This document shows, piece by piece, positions 53,260-63,710 of a DNA stretch of 64,000 bases. Source of the stretch: Phoebastria nigripes (lineage: Eukaryota; Chordata; Aves; Procellariiformes; Diomedeidae); the NCBI GenBank assembly GCA_035582835.1, contig JAYKAV010001787.1, positions 186,001 through 250,000 on the forward strand, given 5' to 3'. Both the position numbers and the translations under genes were made by a program. The first letter of the stretch is position 1; the number at the start of each line of letters is the position of its first letter. The notes under the pieces were generated by a model. It made no database searches, was not told the origin of the DNA, and was given only the letters and a program-made list of their open reading frames with translations.

Positions 53260-54640
53260 TTTCATTTCATTCTTTATTAAAAAGGTCAGCTGTAATTAAG
53301 GTGCTTACTTATTTAAACACCTATAGATAAGGACAAATGATCTCATGGAGAAGCGCCATGAATACTTAGATAAAGATAAGCTAGATGTTTTCCAAATGGC
53401 TGGGTCTAATTAAACTTGTCCTGAGATACTTTTACAGAACTGGCTGAAGCAGTCTCAGATTGCCTAGCNGTTATCTGTGAGAATTTCAGAAAAATGGGTG
53501 GAGACCCAAAAGACTGCAAAAGGATAATAACAGTGCTCCTTTACCATAAGGTAGAAAAGAGAATATTATAGACCACGCAATTTCAGCTTTTGGAGAAATA
53601 GTGAAATAAACAGTCAAAGAANGTATAAGCAATTAAAAGAAAAATAAGGAAAACTAGAAACAGTCAAGAAGGATTCAGTAGGAACAAATGATGTAAAACC
53701 GATCTAGTTTCTTTCCTTGGCAGGGTAAAAGGCTTGTATTTAGTGAGAAGTTGCAGTAGATACCATATCTTGACTTTAGTAAGATTTCTGACCCTAGCTC
53801 CTATAACATCCTCATAAGCAACTAAGAAACACAGTCTAAATGAGACTAGAGGATGGAAACCANGATGTCCAGAAAAGCATATCGGAAGAGTCTACACATC
53901 CAGAGAATGTACGCTGTCAGAGTACAATCCCATGCAATACATTTCTCCACAGAGATGTATCCTCTCAATGTTTCATTTATGACCCAGATGATTAAATACA
54001 GGATGTGTGTTAAACTGGCAGGTCTACAAACACATTAGGTAAGAGACAAATACAAAATTTTACATTTGGGTTAGAACAACAGGCTCCACAGCTAGAGGAT
54101 GTGGTACAGGCTAGCCAGCACTCTCACAGAGCACAGTTAGGAGACTGCGAAGAAATACAAGATGAACAAGGGTTGGAAGGGCTATGCCCCTGCCAAAAAG
54201 ACAGTCATCACCTCAAGAGAGAAAAAGGGACATAAAGTCATCCTTCCCTTCTCCTCAGGGCTGGTGAGGCCTCTGTGGGAACAGCCTGTCTGGTTTTGGC
54301 CAGCATGCTTCTCAGATATGGAGCACTCAGAGAAATAGTGAGTGACAAAAAGGTGTCAGTTTTCTGCAAAAATTGGGGCTAGCTGGGTTTAGGGAAAATG
54401 CTAAGATGAGGCATATGATAACAGTGTTCATCTACGCAAAAGAACACTGTAAAAAAGCTCTTAACCGTGTCAAAGGTAGACAGTAAAAAAGCTAATGAAC
54501 TTCAACTAGAGCAAGGGTAGATATTAGGAAAAGCTTTCAGCGGTAAAGATAGTTAATTATCTATGGAATTTGTAGGAATTCCATCTCTGAAGATCTTTAA
54601 TAACAAATTCAGATAAGTAGTCCATTAAAAAAACTCCAAT
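53260..54640 (+). pseudogene. Ancient CR1 LINE, reverse transcriptase to 3' end
   Basis: The plus strand keeps CR1 reverse-transcriptase landmarks in order: GFSRNK (53671-53688), DLVSFLGRVKGL (53701-53736) and YLDFSK (53766-53783, family YLDFSKAFD). These are followed by ACATTTGGGTTAGAACAAC near 54061 and GGCTGGTGAGGCC near 54260, which mark the C-terminal part of ORF2. The last part (AAGCTCTTAACCGTG near 54455, ATCTCTGAAGATCTTTAATAA near 54582) fits the ORF2-end to 3' region. Frames shift repeatedly, and the catalytic FADD-box segment between about 53800 and 54000 appears shortened. It is a dead insertion, comparable in age to the one at 50870 but in opposite orientation. Confidence 0.72.
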
Positions 54641-55244
54641 TTACCCTTAGAAGGTAAAAACCACTTTTCCTCTCCTTGTCCTTTCTAACTCCAGTCTCCT
54701 TTTCTTCCCTTAGTGCCCATTAAATTCCCCAGGACTGCAGTTCCTCTCCCCTGACTGAAATTCTGCCGTGCTTTCATAGCTCCTTCCTACAGCAATTCAC
54801 ACCAGCATCCCCTCCTTCCCCCTTCTATTGTAACATCTTATTCAGATTTTTAGCATGCCACATTTTTCCTTCTGCTACGTTAACCCCCTTGCCTTAGCAA
54901 GCATCTACATCTTTAATCCCCATACAAGCTGTATGTGCTTGTCATCTACTTAGCAAGGGATGATACAGTCCCTGGGACACGTTTGACCAACTAGAACATG
55001 CATTCCTCCTGCCAGTTAACAAGCCATAGCTGGATGCATTTTTTCCTCACCTTCGTGGTGGGAGGGTGGCACATACGTTCCTCTGGGCACGCCAAGCAAC
55101 ACGTGACACCTCTGAATTGTCAGCAGTCCGCAGAAATTTCCCCACAGGTTGAGTCAGAAGACCTACTCTGAGCAACGGGTACATGATGGGCCCTGGCCGG
55201 TAAGGTGATGGACTGCCTGACTTCCTGAGCTTCCTGTCACTACT
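54641..55244. other. Non-coding stretch
   Basis: Nothing recognised; pyrimidine-rich in its first half. Confidence 0.5.
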
Positions 55245-55369
55245 TCATAGAATCATAGAATCATTTAGGTTGGGAAAGACCTTTAAGATCATCGAGTTCA
55301 ACTGTAAACCTAACACTGCCAAGTCCACCACTAAACCGTGTCCCTAAGTGCAGTACCACATCTACACAT
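55245..55369 (-). mobile_element. CR1 LINE 3' tail, relatively young
   Basis: It begins on the plus strand with TCATAGAATCATAGAATCAT, the reverse complement of the ATTCTATG microsatellite that ends CR1 elements, followed by TTAGGTTGGGAAAGACCTTT and CCTAACACTGCCAAGTCCAC. The match to the remembered avian consensus is close. It is 5'-truncated to about 125 bp and lies on the minus strand. CR1 normally makes no clear target duplication and none is visible. Confidence 0.92.
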
Positions 55370-56191
55370 AGATGTGGCCCCCTCTCATGCAGATGAAGCT
55401 CTATTCCAGTAGATCCGATCCCACTTTCTTTACCCTACTCCTCCTCACTACTACTGCAAGAGGAAGAGGTGGTGGTGAGGCAGCAGACAAAATAGTTAGA
55501 GGTAGCACCAAGCAGGCTTGCTTTACCAAGTCATGAAAAAACATGCTTTGCAAAGCAAAGTCCACTGCTACCCATAAAAGGAGCAGCAAAAGCCTTTAAC
55601 TCTCCAGCAGTGGCTGACGCTGCTGTGGACCAGCCCAATAAATGCAGTCCTCTGATGAGCAAATGGTCAGACCTACTCGTGATATTCAAACGCGGATTAT
55701 CTTGTCCTCATTACTGCAAAAGAACAGGACAGACTCCACGCACTTTCTTCGTCAAGCAAACTTACTCAGCTAACGTATGGCAGGCTTTATCTCCAGGTTT
55801 TACTACAGCTAAACCGCTATTAAGTGAATACAGACTACTATATTGGATTTGAGGACCAACATTTCCATACGGAGTTTTCACTCATTGATTTCAGATGCCT
55901 GCACTGAGATTGCCAGGCCTGAATTTTTAGAAGCACTGGATTTTAGTAATTACCAGTTATTTTCAATGAAATCTATCCCAAACATGCCTGAAGCTTCGGT
56001 GCCAAGTTAATCACTTCTGATTAATATGAAATATTTTAAATATGTATGCTTCTCTGTTAGTACTGCCTCACTTCCAATACATGCATCCAGTTGCTCTAAG
56101 CTTAGCAAATGCAAGGCACATGCTGGAAAATCCTGGGAACGTTTCATCAAAGCTGTACATTTTAATTAAATAATATGTGATTGCCAGTCAA
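55370..56191. other. Non-coding stretch
   Basis: No gene recognised. Short frames on both strands between 55400 and 55850 have no supporting motifs. Confidence 0.5.
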
Positions 56192-56192
56192 T

Positions 56193-56226
<34 letters not shown>
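56192..56226. repeat. T21A14 homopolymer junction
   Basis: Twenty-one T followed directly by fourteen A. This forms a self-complementary run that could fold, and is a likely site of assembly length error. Confidence 0.9.
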
Positions 56227-56455
56227 GGAACCAATAAGTCTTATTTGAGCCTCAAAATTACGGGCACAGGTCTTGAACTTATCATCATCTATTTTAGAAG
56301 CTTTTGACTATGGCATACTTCATTTTGACACGTCCATCATTTTTCAGTCGGATGTATGCTGCTATCCAAAATCCATTACTTGTGCCATGAATTGACACAT
56401 GCATCTTTGTTGACTTTGTTACTGGCTTTCACATTCCAGTAAAGGAACCTGAATA

Positions 56456-56485
56456 CATTAACTTAACATTCATTAACTTAACATT
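56456..56485. repeat. 15-bp perfect tandem duplication
   Basis: CATTAACTTAACATT occurs twice with no spacer or mismatch, indicating recent slippage or a conserved pair of TTAA-containing sites. Confidence 0.9.
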
Positions 56486-58199
56486 TTAATGAATTGGTAA
56501 CAGTAATGGGCGCTTAGAGTATAGATTGCTTTTGTAACGTGCTACTGTATTGAGAAGTATACTGAAGTGTTGTCCAATTTTTACCAAGTAGTTAAGAAAG
56601 CATGATTTATTTTGGACTAGTTTTATTAGGCAGTTATTGATAGCTATATAATGAATGATCAGTACGCAAGGAAAAGCATTCGATTGCTTCTTTCAAACCA
56701 TTCTTGTCATGTAGTGTAACCAAAATAAACCTCCTTTCAGTGACTGCTTAAATCACAGAAGAAATTCCTACCAGCACTAAATGAAGGGCCTTTTTCTTCC
56801 CCCTCTTAAAGCAATCATTGTTCAAGCATATTACAAAATGCTGGGTATTTTTCACTCATATGTCCGTGACTCAAAATTATTCTGCACATGTTGTGAAGGT
56901 GGTAGCATCCCTTCCTCTTTATTCCTTTCACATTAGTGCAGTATAGTGCAGCGAGACAAAAAAACCCCATACTTTCTTCAGAAAAAGAAAGCAGTGGTTC
57001 AAGCTGTAATGAATCTAGACTTTTTTTCTAGCAGTGGTAATCCTCCATCCCACGTTACCACACTGTTCAAAGCCATAGCAAAACCATGGCTGAAACTGAA
57101 TTTCAAGTAAAAGCTAGAAAGTGGTTTTAATCTCACCAAATGCAAAAAACCAGGGAGCTACATATAATTTTGAAAAATAAGACCGTGATATCTGACTACC
57201 TGCTCTCCCACCAATAGCTGCTGTCACCAACTGGAAAATTATTAATCAATCACAGATTTATTCAAATTCATATTTTGAACAACATCTAAGCATGTTTGCG
57301 AAATGCATCACCAAGAAGCCATCTGTGCATTTTCAACTATACCGTTTATATTTCATAAAACCAAGCAGCTGTTTTGCTGTGATTTTTCTGAGCCTTTAAA
57401 ATTGGCTTTCAAGATCCAAAGCCATTGAGGTTATAGAACATAAACCACAAAGTGTCTATTTCTATGTTTGCCTGGAAGGGTGGTGATGAGAAAAACTTAC
57501 AAGATGCATACAGAAATTCTTAGTGCTGAGTTATGTCTTCACAATCTCAATTAGAATGAAAAGTAATTGCCAGGATTATTGTGACCCTCCAGCCTAATTG
57601 CCCAAAGTCTCTCCTTCCATTAGAAAGGGTCTGATACTAAAGGTGGGAATGCAAACCTGAACGCCTGATAAGGAAAGTAATCAGACAATATGTTAAAAAT
57701 AATCATTACGTCTAATTCCATCAGAGTGAAAAGCTTAGGTTAATACTGAGCCTGTATAATATGGGTAAATGATTGGAAGAAATGGCATTTTATCTGCTGT
57801 GTACTGCATTTCTAAGCACAGATGTGTTGCACTTACTGGAGGGCAGCTAATATTTATGTTGAAGGCAGAAAGTAACAGAGAGTCACTGTTCTTTATCTGA
57901 GACTTTGTTCACTGTTGCTGCCTGAACAAATACAAGCGATTTTGATTAAAATAGTAAATGGTAAAGCATACCTCAGTACAGGCAAGCATAACGTGCACTT
58001 TAAGTTTAAACCCTATATTCTGCGATTAGTTACATTTGATCTAAATATGATACATTCCATTCACATTATTATAGAAAAGAAACTCTCTAATATCTTTGTT
58101 GTTGTTGCTTCACAAGACACTGTAGGGAGGCAGCTTTAAGAGATTCGATACAGGTAGGAAGATTAGGAGGAATAAAGAGGAATTGTATCTTCCAGTAAA
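56486..58199. other. Non-coding AT-rich stretch, partly enhancer-like
   Basis: No coding signal. The part at 57180-57760 has dense homeodomain-type words (CAATCACAGATTTATTC, AATAATCATTACGTC, CAGCCTAATTGCC) and few repeats, so it may hold a conserved non-coding element. Near 57413-57436 a CCAAAGCCATTGAGG word recalls an old amniote repeat. Confidence 0.35.
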
Positions 58200-59740
58200 G
58201 TCACAGAATAATTCCAGCTGGAAGGGACCTGGGAAGGTCTCTAGTCCAACCTCTTGCTTAAAGCAGGATCAACACTGAATTCAGACCAGGTTGCTCAGGG
58301 CTTTGTCCAGTCAGGGCCTGAAAGCCTCCAAGGATGGAGACACCATGACCTCTTTGTGCAGCCTCTTGCAGTGTTTGTCCACCTTTACAGGGCAAGTGAG
58401 CCTGCCCCAACCATCTCAGTGGTCTCCCCTAAACTCCCTCCAGTTCAGTGATGTCTTTCTTGTACTGGGGGTCCTCAACTTGGATGCAGTACTCTAGATG
58501 GGGCCTAATGAGTGGTTACTTCCAACCACTTTCTCCTTCATATGTCCAAAAATGTCTTCTGAGAAGATTTGCTCCTAGAAACAAAGCAAGTCTAATTGAC
58601 CTGTATTTTCCCTGATCATCCTTCTTGCCATTTTTAAAGACTGGTGAGACACAGCTGTCTCCCACAGGATCTTACCAACCAGTTTCCTAAATACATCAAA
58701 GGCTGCTTCCCTCAGCTCCAGGGTCTACACTGCTGCTTGCCTTCCTCACTCTTGTCAGCATCTTGATCTCCACCATCTCACGATCACCACAGTCAAGGCT
58801 GCCATTGATTGTCACATCCTCAAGCAGATCTTGTTTGTGAGCAGCAGATCCAGAAGAACATCACATCTAGCTATCTTATGTAGCATCTGCATTAAGAAAT
58901 TACCCAACACACTCCAGATGCTCCTCACATTGCTTGCTTCCCAGTGTGCTGCCCTTCCAGGCAGGGAGGTTAAAGTCTCCCGTAAGGACCAGGGTCTGTG
59001 ATCTGCAGAGTACCTCAGACTGCTCAAAGAGGATTTCATCCTGCTCTGCATACTTGCCATCCCAACCTGTTTCCTCATTTAATTGCAAGCTGTTATCACC
59101 AATCCTCATGTATTTAGTTTAAAGCTCTCCTTACCAGGCTGCCAAGCCTGCTGGAAAAGGTGTCTTTATCCACCTTCTCAGCTGACTATGCAGCCAGTTG
59201 TTACCTTGCAGGATGTGTCCACTCTTATCCAAACTTTTCCCTTCACCTCTTGGATCAAGGAGGGCTAACCAGGTCCTTCACTTTTGCCCCTAAAACTCTG
59301 CAGTCATTCTTGATTTATTCCACACCACCGATAGCAGCATCATTGCTGCCCATGGTTGAATACGTAATACAGGATAATAGCCCAAGAACCAGAGCAGAAA
59401 ATGAAGGGGTACTTTCAGCCTTTAGTGTCCAAGCCAGCTGAGAGCAGTACAAGCAGGGTGAAACGTGGGTCTACTGACTGCAAGGCAAAATCTGCATTGA
59501 CTAGAGTGAGGGAAAACTTCACCCTGGCTGTTTGTAATTTTGGGCCTAATCCCAGCTGGCTTTGACTGTGCCAGCTGTAATCTGAGGTTATGCCCTTCCT
59601 GAAAAAGGCTGAGGCAGAGCCAGCACCACTGGAAACAGGCATCCTTGTCAGAGCTCCCCAGGGCAGGGCTCGGGGCACTCTTGACACCAGCACCAGAGCT
59701 CCCGCCACAATCACATTTTGGCAAGGTAGATTACTAACCC
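58200..59740 (-). pseudogene. Internally deleted CR1 LINE copy
   Basis: Read on the minus strand from right to left: a 5' part of uncertain identity (59740-59110); the late endonuclease domain with LVLTGDFNLP (GDFN at 58969-58980) and, after a frameshift, DLLLTNK (58830-58850); a short linker; the start of the reverse transcriptase with FKNGKKDDQGKYR (about 58604-58645); then an abrupt jump at about 58507-58520 to RPHLEYCIQ (58480-58506), which belongs to the C-terminal end of ORF2; and finally the CR1 3' tail ending at TCACAGAATAATTCC. The reverse-transcriptase core is absent. Much of the linker between endonuclease and transcriptase and the N-terminal half of the endonuclease also seem to be missing. 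The element is dead and parasitic. The left 1 kb is secure; the assignment of 59110-59740 is less so. Confidence 0.75.
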
Positions 59741-60414
59741 TGAAGTGAGCTAACGCTCAGCTAAAAGTTTTAGAAGTACTTTGTCATTTAGTTAGTCTCA
59801 TATGACGCCCAGAACAGGAGCAATGTCCAGGGGCTGTACAATAATATTTAAACAATCAGGTTTATTATCTGCTTGTTTTAATTAAATACTGCTATTTTTT
59901 CCCTAGAGGAAGAAAATTGTTAACATTAAACAATTTAATTTGAAGCAAATGGGCCTCTAAAAGATATATCATTTACTCTGATTTGATTTACCCTGCACAG
60001 AAGATTCCTATTCATGAACTATAAATATGACTTAGCCCAATCAGATATGTTTCACTTGTGTCCTACTTCAAATCTTTAGGCTCTCCCATCTGTCAAAAAT
60101 GTTTGGGCTGCTGAATGATAAAGCCTTGTTGCTATGGCAATTACTTCCATTACCTAGGTGACAGTGCTGGCATGATGTCACCACTAAAGCAATCTAACTC
60201 CTGAAATATTTTTAGTGCAGATGGACCACAGTAAAACCACCATTTATCAATGACCCAAAATACCCACAGGTGATGTGAAGGAAGGTGCAGCTTGACCACC
60301 ATCTGTACTACCTGGAGAAGTGCAGGTAAAGAGCAGACTATACAAGTGGACCATCTGCATTCAGCGACGCTACCAGAGAATGACAGGGAAGCATAAGCCA
60401 GAATAAAAATAAGT
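59741..60414. other. Non-coding stretch with enhancer-like part and RFX-like site
   Basis: The segment 59830-60060 is AT-rich with TTTTAATTAAATAC and ATTCATGAACTATAAATATG words. At 60128-60140 GTTGCTATGGCAA closely resembles the RFX X-box (GTTGCCATGGCAAC). No gene recognised. Confidence 0.3.
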
Positions 60415-60428
60415 AAAAAAAAAAAAAN

Positions 60429-60462
<34 letters not shown>
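60415..60462. repeat. A-tract of about 48 bases with AATAAA just upstream
   Basis: An almost pure A run with one N, preceded by AATAAA at 60402-60407. A signal followed closely by a long A run is what a retroposed mRNA leaves. The sequence to its left (60150-60400) shows no protein I recognise and no target duplication was found, so a retrocopy is only a possibility. Confidence 0.55.
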
Positions 60463-60464
<2 letters not shown>

Positions 60465-60639
60465 AGGAGAAAACCTACAGCTTCCTTGTTTGGGCAGCAG
60501 CTGGATGAACAGCACCACTCTGCTCCTGCCACATCGCCCTCTCCTAATTCGCTTAAGTAACATGAAGGCACACTCTACAGATGCGTGCATTTGCATATTT
60601 TAAGCCTTGGTATTAATTTTTATGTAATATTTAGTCACA
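60463..60639. other. Short non-coding stretch
   Basis: Nothing recognised. Confidence 0.5.
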
Positions 60640-60740
60640 CTGAAATCCCAGTTGGGGTCAAAGTCCCATTGTACCAGGAACTGTATAGGCAAGCACAATA
60701 CTTGATAGCCTCTGCCCTCCCAGAGCTTACAGACTTGCAG
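60640..60740 (+). mobile_element. Old amniote LINE/SINE tail-like repeat
   Basis: GGGGTCAAAGTCCCATTGTACC, then AGGAACTGTATAGGCAAGCAC, CTCTGCCCTCCCAGAGCTTACAGA follows word for word, with substitutions, a dispersed amniote repeat of the form GGGCCCCATTGTGCTAGGC, CTGTACAAACAC, CCCTGCCCCAAAGAGCTTAC. I cannot say which library family (L2, L3 or a SINE) it belongs to. Confidence 0.5.
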
Positions 60741-63117
60741 AGGGGTTCAGGTGATGCAAGAAGCGGTTGCTGCCATTTTCCTGGTTATCTACAATTTATG
60801 AAAGCTTTTATCTTCTGGTCACATGAATTCATAGAGCCCACAGTGCAACTGAAGCGCACAGGTAGCAAATTTGGCAGTGATTAAAAGGACAATGATGGTA
60901 GCATCTGTTATGTTTTGGGTTTTTTCTCCTCCCTTGGCTTTGCCTCAGATTTCTGGGGCATGTTGAAGTGAGCTGGTGCTGGTTGTGTAGTCAGCAACTG
61001 GATTGCACCTGCTTTGACCAGGAAATCTGCGTAAAACGAGACAGGATTTTTCTTCTACTTCTTACTCAGATTAAACTCCACGTTTTGGAAACTAGCCAGG
61101 GAACCAGTAGTTACAGGAACACCCATAGCTGCATTAATGCAGATGAAGGACTTCATTAATCTTTAAGTGTTCAGACCGATCAACAAAAATGTTATTTTCA
61201 CTGTCGCATATGCTAGGTCTCTTCTTCCCCCTGCCAGGCTAGCGTATAAGCAACTAAATACAACTGAGTGAAGAATTTGCATCAAATAACCAATGAGAAG
61301 AATTGTCTTCCCTTTTTCTGATGACAAATTGCTCCCAAAACGAATAAATTATTGGTTTATTCATTATTTAGAATTATGAGGCTATGCTTACAGCAAGTAG
61401 TCCTTGATCCATAAATCAGTGGCAGACCATGAATTATACACACTCACTGCTTGCTGTATTGGTTAGTCATATAAATCACATGGCACCCTGAACAGGTGAA
61501 TGATAGTTCCTAAACATTGCAATTTGTTGCTTTTACGTCACTTCCCCCCGCCCCCATCAGACTTTGTCAGGAACATCCCACTTGCACATCAGCAGCCTCT
61601 CTTTGTTCATCCTTTCTCTCAAAGTATTCATTGATACAAATCACATTTGCGGAAAACTTCTGAACTTGCCTAGTTCAAGATGTAGCTCATGCTCTCCGTG
61701 ATGGTCTCTGCCTGACCAGCTACCATCGCGAAGCTGAAAAAACCCATAGCGATAATGTCATTATGAGGGAGAAAAAAAAGAAAAGACCTTCTCTGACAAA
61801 GATGCAGACTGACTTCGCAGTTGTAGGGACTGTACTGCCCTTACTTCAAATTGTCAACAAACCACCAGAGGAATCCTACATGTGGACACACTTCTGACAT
61901 GGTCAAAGGTCACATCAGTAATTTCTCCCTCATGGGGATTAGTATTTCATGTTGGTCTTCTGCTGGGACTTTCAAGTAAATGAACACTCGTGACATGCCC
62001 TTTACTTGCTGGCCTGTGGACCTTCATTAGGGCTGGAGAGGAACATTGTTTTCTACCAGAAGCCACAGCAAGCCTGTCTTTTGCTAACCTGCCCATGCAT
62101 TATTTCTTGCATTTGATCCCACATTGACACTCTGCTCTCTGAACATTCATTTCTCTCTTACTTTCTACTTCACTGACGATGAGCACAGATGACAGTGTCA
62201 GAAGTCCACATCACTGCGGATCCAGGTATGCAGTTTTGCAGCATAGTTCATGAGGTGAGAGAGGTCACACCCAATGCTCACCTTGCGCATCTACTGAAAA
62301 CGTATATAATTTGACTAAATGGCTTTCTATGAACTACTGAGAACTCGAACAAGGATTGCCATCTGCAGCTGAGAAAGGAGGAATATTCAAGCTCGTCTAT
62401 GAACAGTCACAGGACCCAGATGAAACTATGGCAGATACAACAGAAGTTTACCTAATCAGCTGCTCAGCTGACAATTTTCTAACCAATACCCTCTGAGATA
62501 CCCTACTCTCTTCCATTTTCAGGACATAAGCATTCATATGGGGAGTGGCAGAGTTCTGGTTCTTGATGCCCCAAGATGTGTGCACTGTATCTTCCACTTT
62601 ATTCTGTGTAAAATCTGTTTTGGACTCGTGACCGCCTTCACCAGATTGCATACTGGCAGACAGAGGCAAATGCTGAAGTTAGATTTTTATACAGTAGGTA
62701 AAGGAGGAGTTTAATATCTTATAGATATCTTTCTTCAGTTCCAAGGAGGCNTCTTTGGCCTGGGTACTTTATGATGATACTTGGCTCCAACAGTGCAATC
62801 CTGAGGCAGATACTGAATGACTGCATATATGGAAAATAAAATTACGGCCTCAGCAGGTCGCAAATCCAAATAACCCTTTTGCACTACACAGGAAAGTACA
62901 CAGAAACATCCAGTAGGAACTGCTAAGCCAAGAATAGGAGATGAGTTACTTCCAAGCCCACCCCAAATTACAACCTTTGTCCCTGTCCCAGAGCTTGCTC
63001 CTGGGAGAGCTGAGCAGACTTCTCTGCCTTGTAAACCCAGCATCTGAAGTTAAGCAAGTGCACATGTGCTTTGTGAATCAGGACCTTTCCAAAGAAAATG
63101 CTCAGACTTCACATAAG
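60741..63117. other. Non-coding stretch
   Basis: No gene or transposon recognised in about 2.4 kb. Frames are short and without context. Confidence 0.5.
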
Positions 63118-63370
63118 TGTGCTGGTTTTGGCTGAGTTAATTTTCTTCATAGTAGCTAATATGGGGCTATATTTTGTATTTGTGCTGAAAACAGTGTTGA
63201 TAACACAGGGATGTTTTAGTTACTGCTGAGCACTGCCTACACAAAGCCAAGGCCTTTTCTGCTTCTCACACCAACCCACCAGCGAGCAGGCTGGGGGTAC
63301 ACAAGAAGTTGGGAGGGGACAGAGCTGGGACAGCTGACCCCAACTGACCAAAGGGATATTCCATACCATA

Positions 63371-63393
63371 TGACGTCATGCTCAGCATATAAA
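63371..63393 (+). promoter_or_regulatory. LTR core promoter: CRE and TATA box
   Basis: TGACGTCA is a perfect cAMP-response/ATF palindrome, followed 10 bases later by TATAAA. With the kappaB-like site at 63353-63362 this forms a compact inducible-looking promoter. Transcription would start near 63420 and run right. Confidence 0.7.
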
Positions 63394-63578
63394 GCTGGGG
63401 GAAGAACAGGGAAGGGGGGACGTTCAGAGTGATGGCGTTTGTCTTCCCAAGTAACTGTTATACATGATGGAGCCCTGCTTTCCTGGAGATGGCTGAACAC
63501 CTGCCTGCCGATGGGAAGTAGTGAATGAATTCCTTGGTTTGCTTTGCTTTGCTTGCACACACAGCTTTTTCTTTACCT

Positions 63579-63584
63579 ATTAAA
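63579..63584 (+). terminator. LTR poly(A) signal ATTAAA
   Basis: ATTAAA lies about 190 bases after the TATA box and is followed by a T- and GT-containing stretch, as expected for the R/U5 border of this LTR type. Confidence 0.7.
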
Positions 63585-63710
63585 CTGTCTTTATCTCAAC
63601 CCATGAGTTTTCTCACTTGTACTCTTCCAATTCTCTCCCCCATCCCACCAGGGGGGAGTGAGCGAGCGACTGTGTGGTGCTTAGTTGCCGGTTGGGGTTA
63701 AACCATGACA

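Larger units (their letters stand above)
63118..63710 (+). mobile_element. Solo LTR of an ERVL-type endogenous retrovirus
   Basis: The element starts TGTGCTGGTTTTGGCTGAG and ends GGGGTTAAACCATGACA, so it has the TG...CA ends of an LTR, and is about 593 bp long. It carries a TATAAA box (63388-63393), an exact CRE TGACGTCA (63371-63378), a kappaB-type GGGATATTCC (63353-63362) and a poly(A) signal ATTAAA (63579-63584), so U3-R-U5 runs along the plus strand. From memory this is an LTR family abundant in Neoaves. No primer-binding site, gag, pol or env follows: the sequence after 63710 is unrelated flank, so it is a solo LTR left by recombination. Flanks (CATAAG before, CTAAAG after) give only an imperfect 5-bp target duplication. 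Overall preservation is good, suggesting a moderate age. Confidence 0.9.

Noticed and set aside
58254..58497. Overlapping plus-strand frames
   Set aside because: They lie inside the CR1 3' tail on its antisense strand.
60150..60596. 148-codon minus-strand frame
   Set aside because: It reads through the A48 tract as polyphenylalanine and contains an N.
63118..63710. Possible full endogenous retrovirus
   Set aside because: No internal gag, pol or env and no second LTR within the window on either side; a solo LTR explains it.
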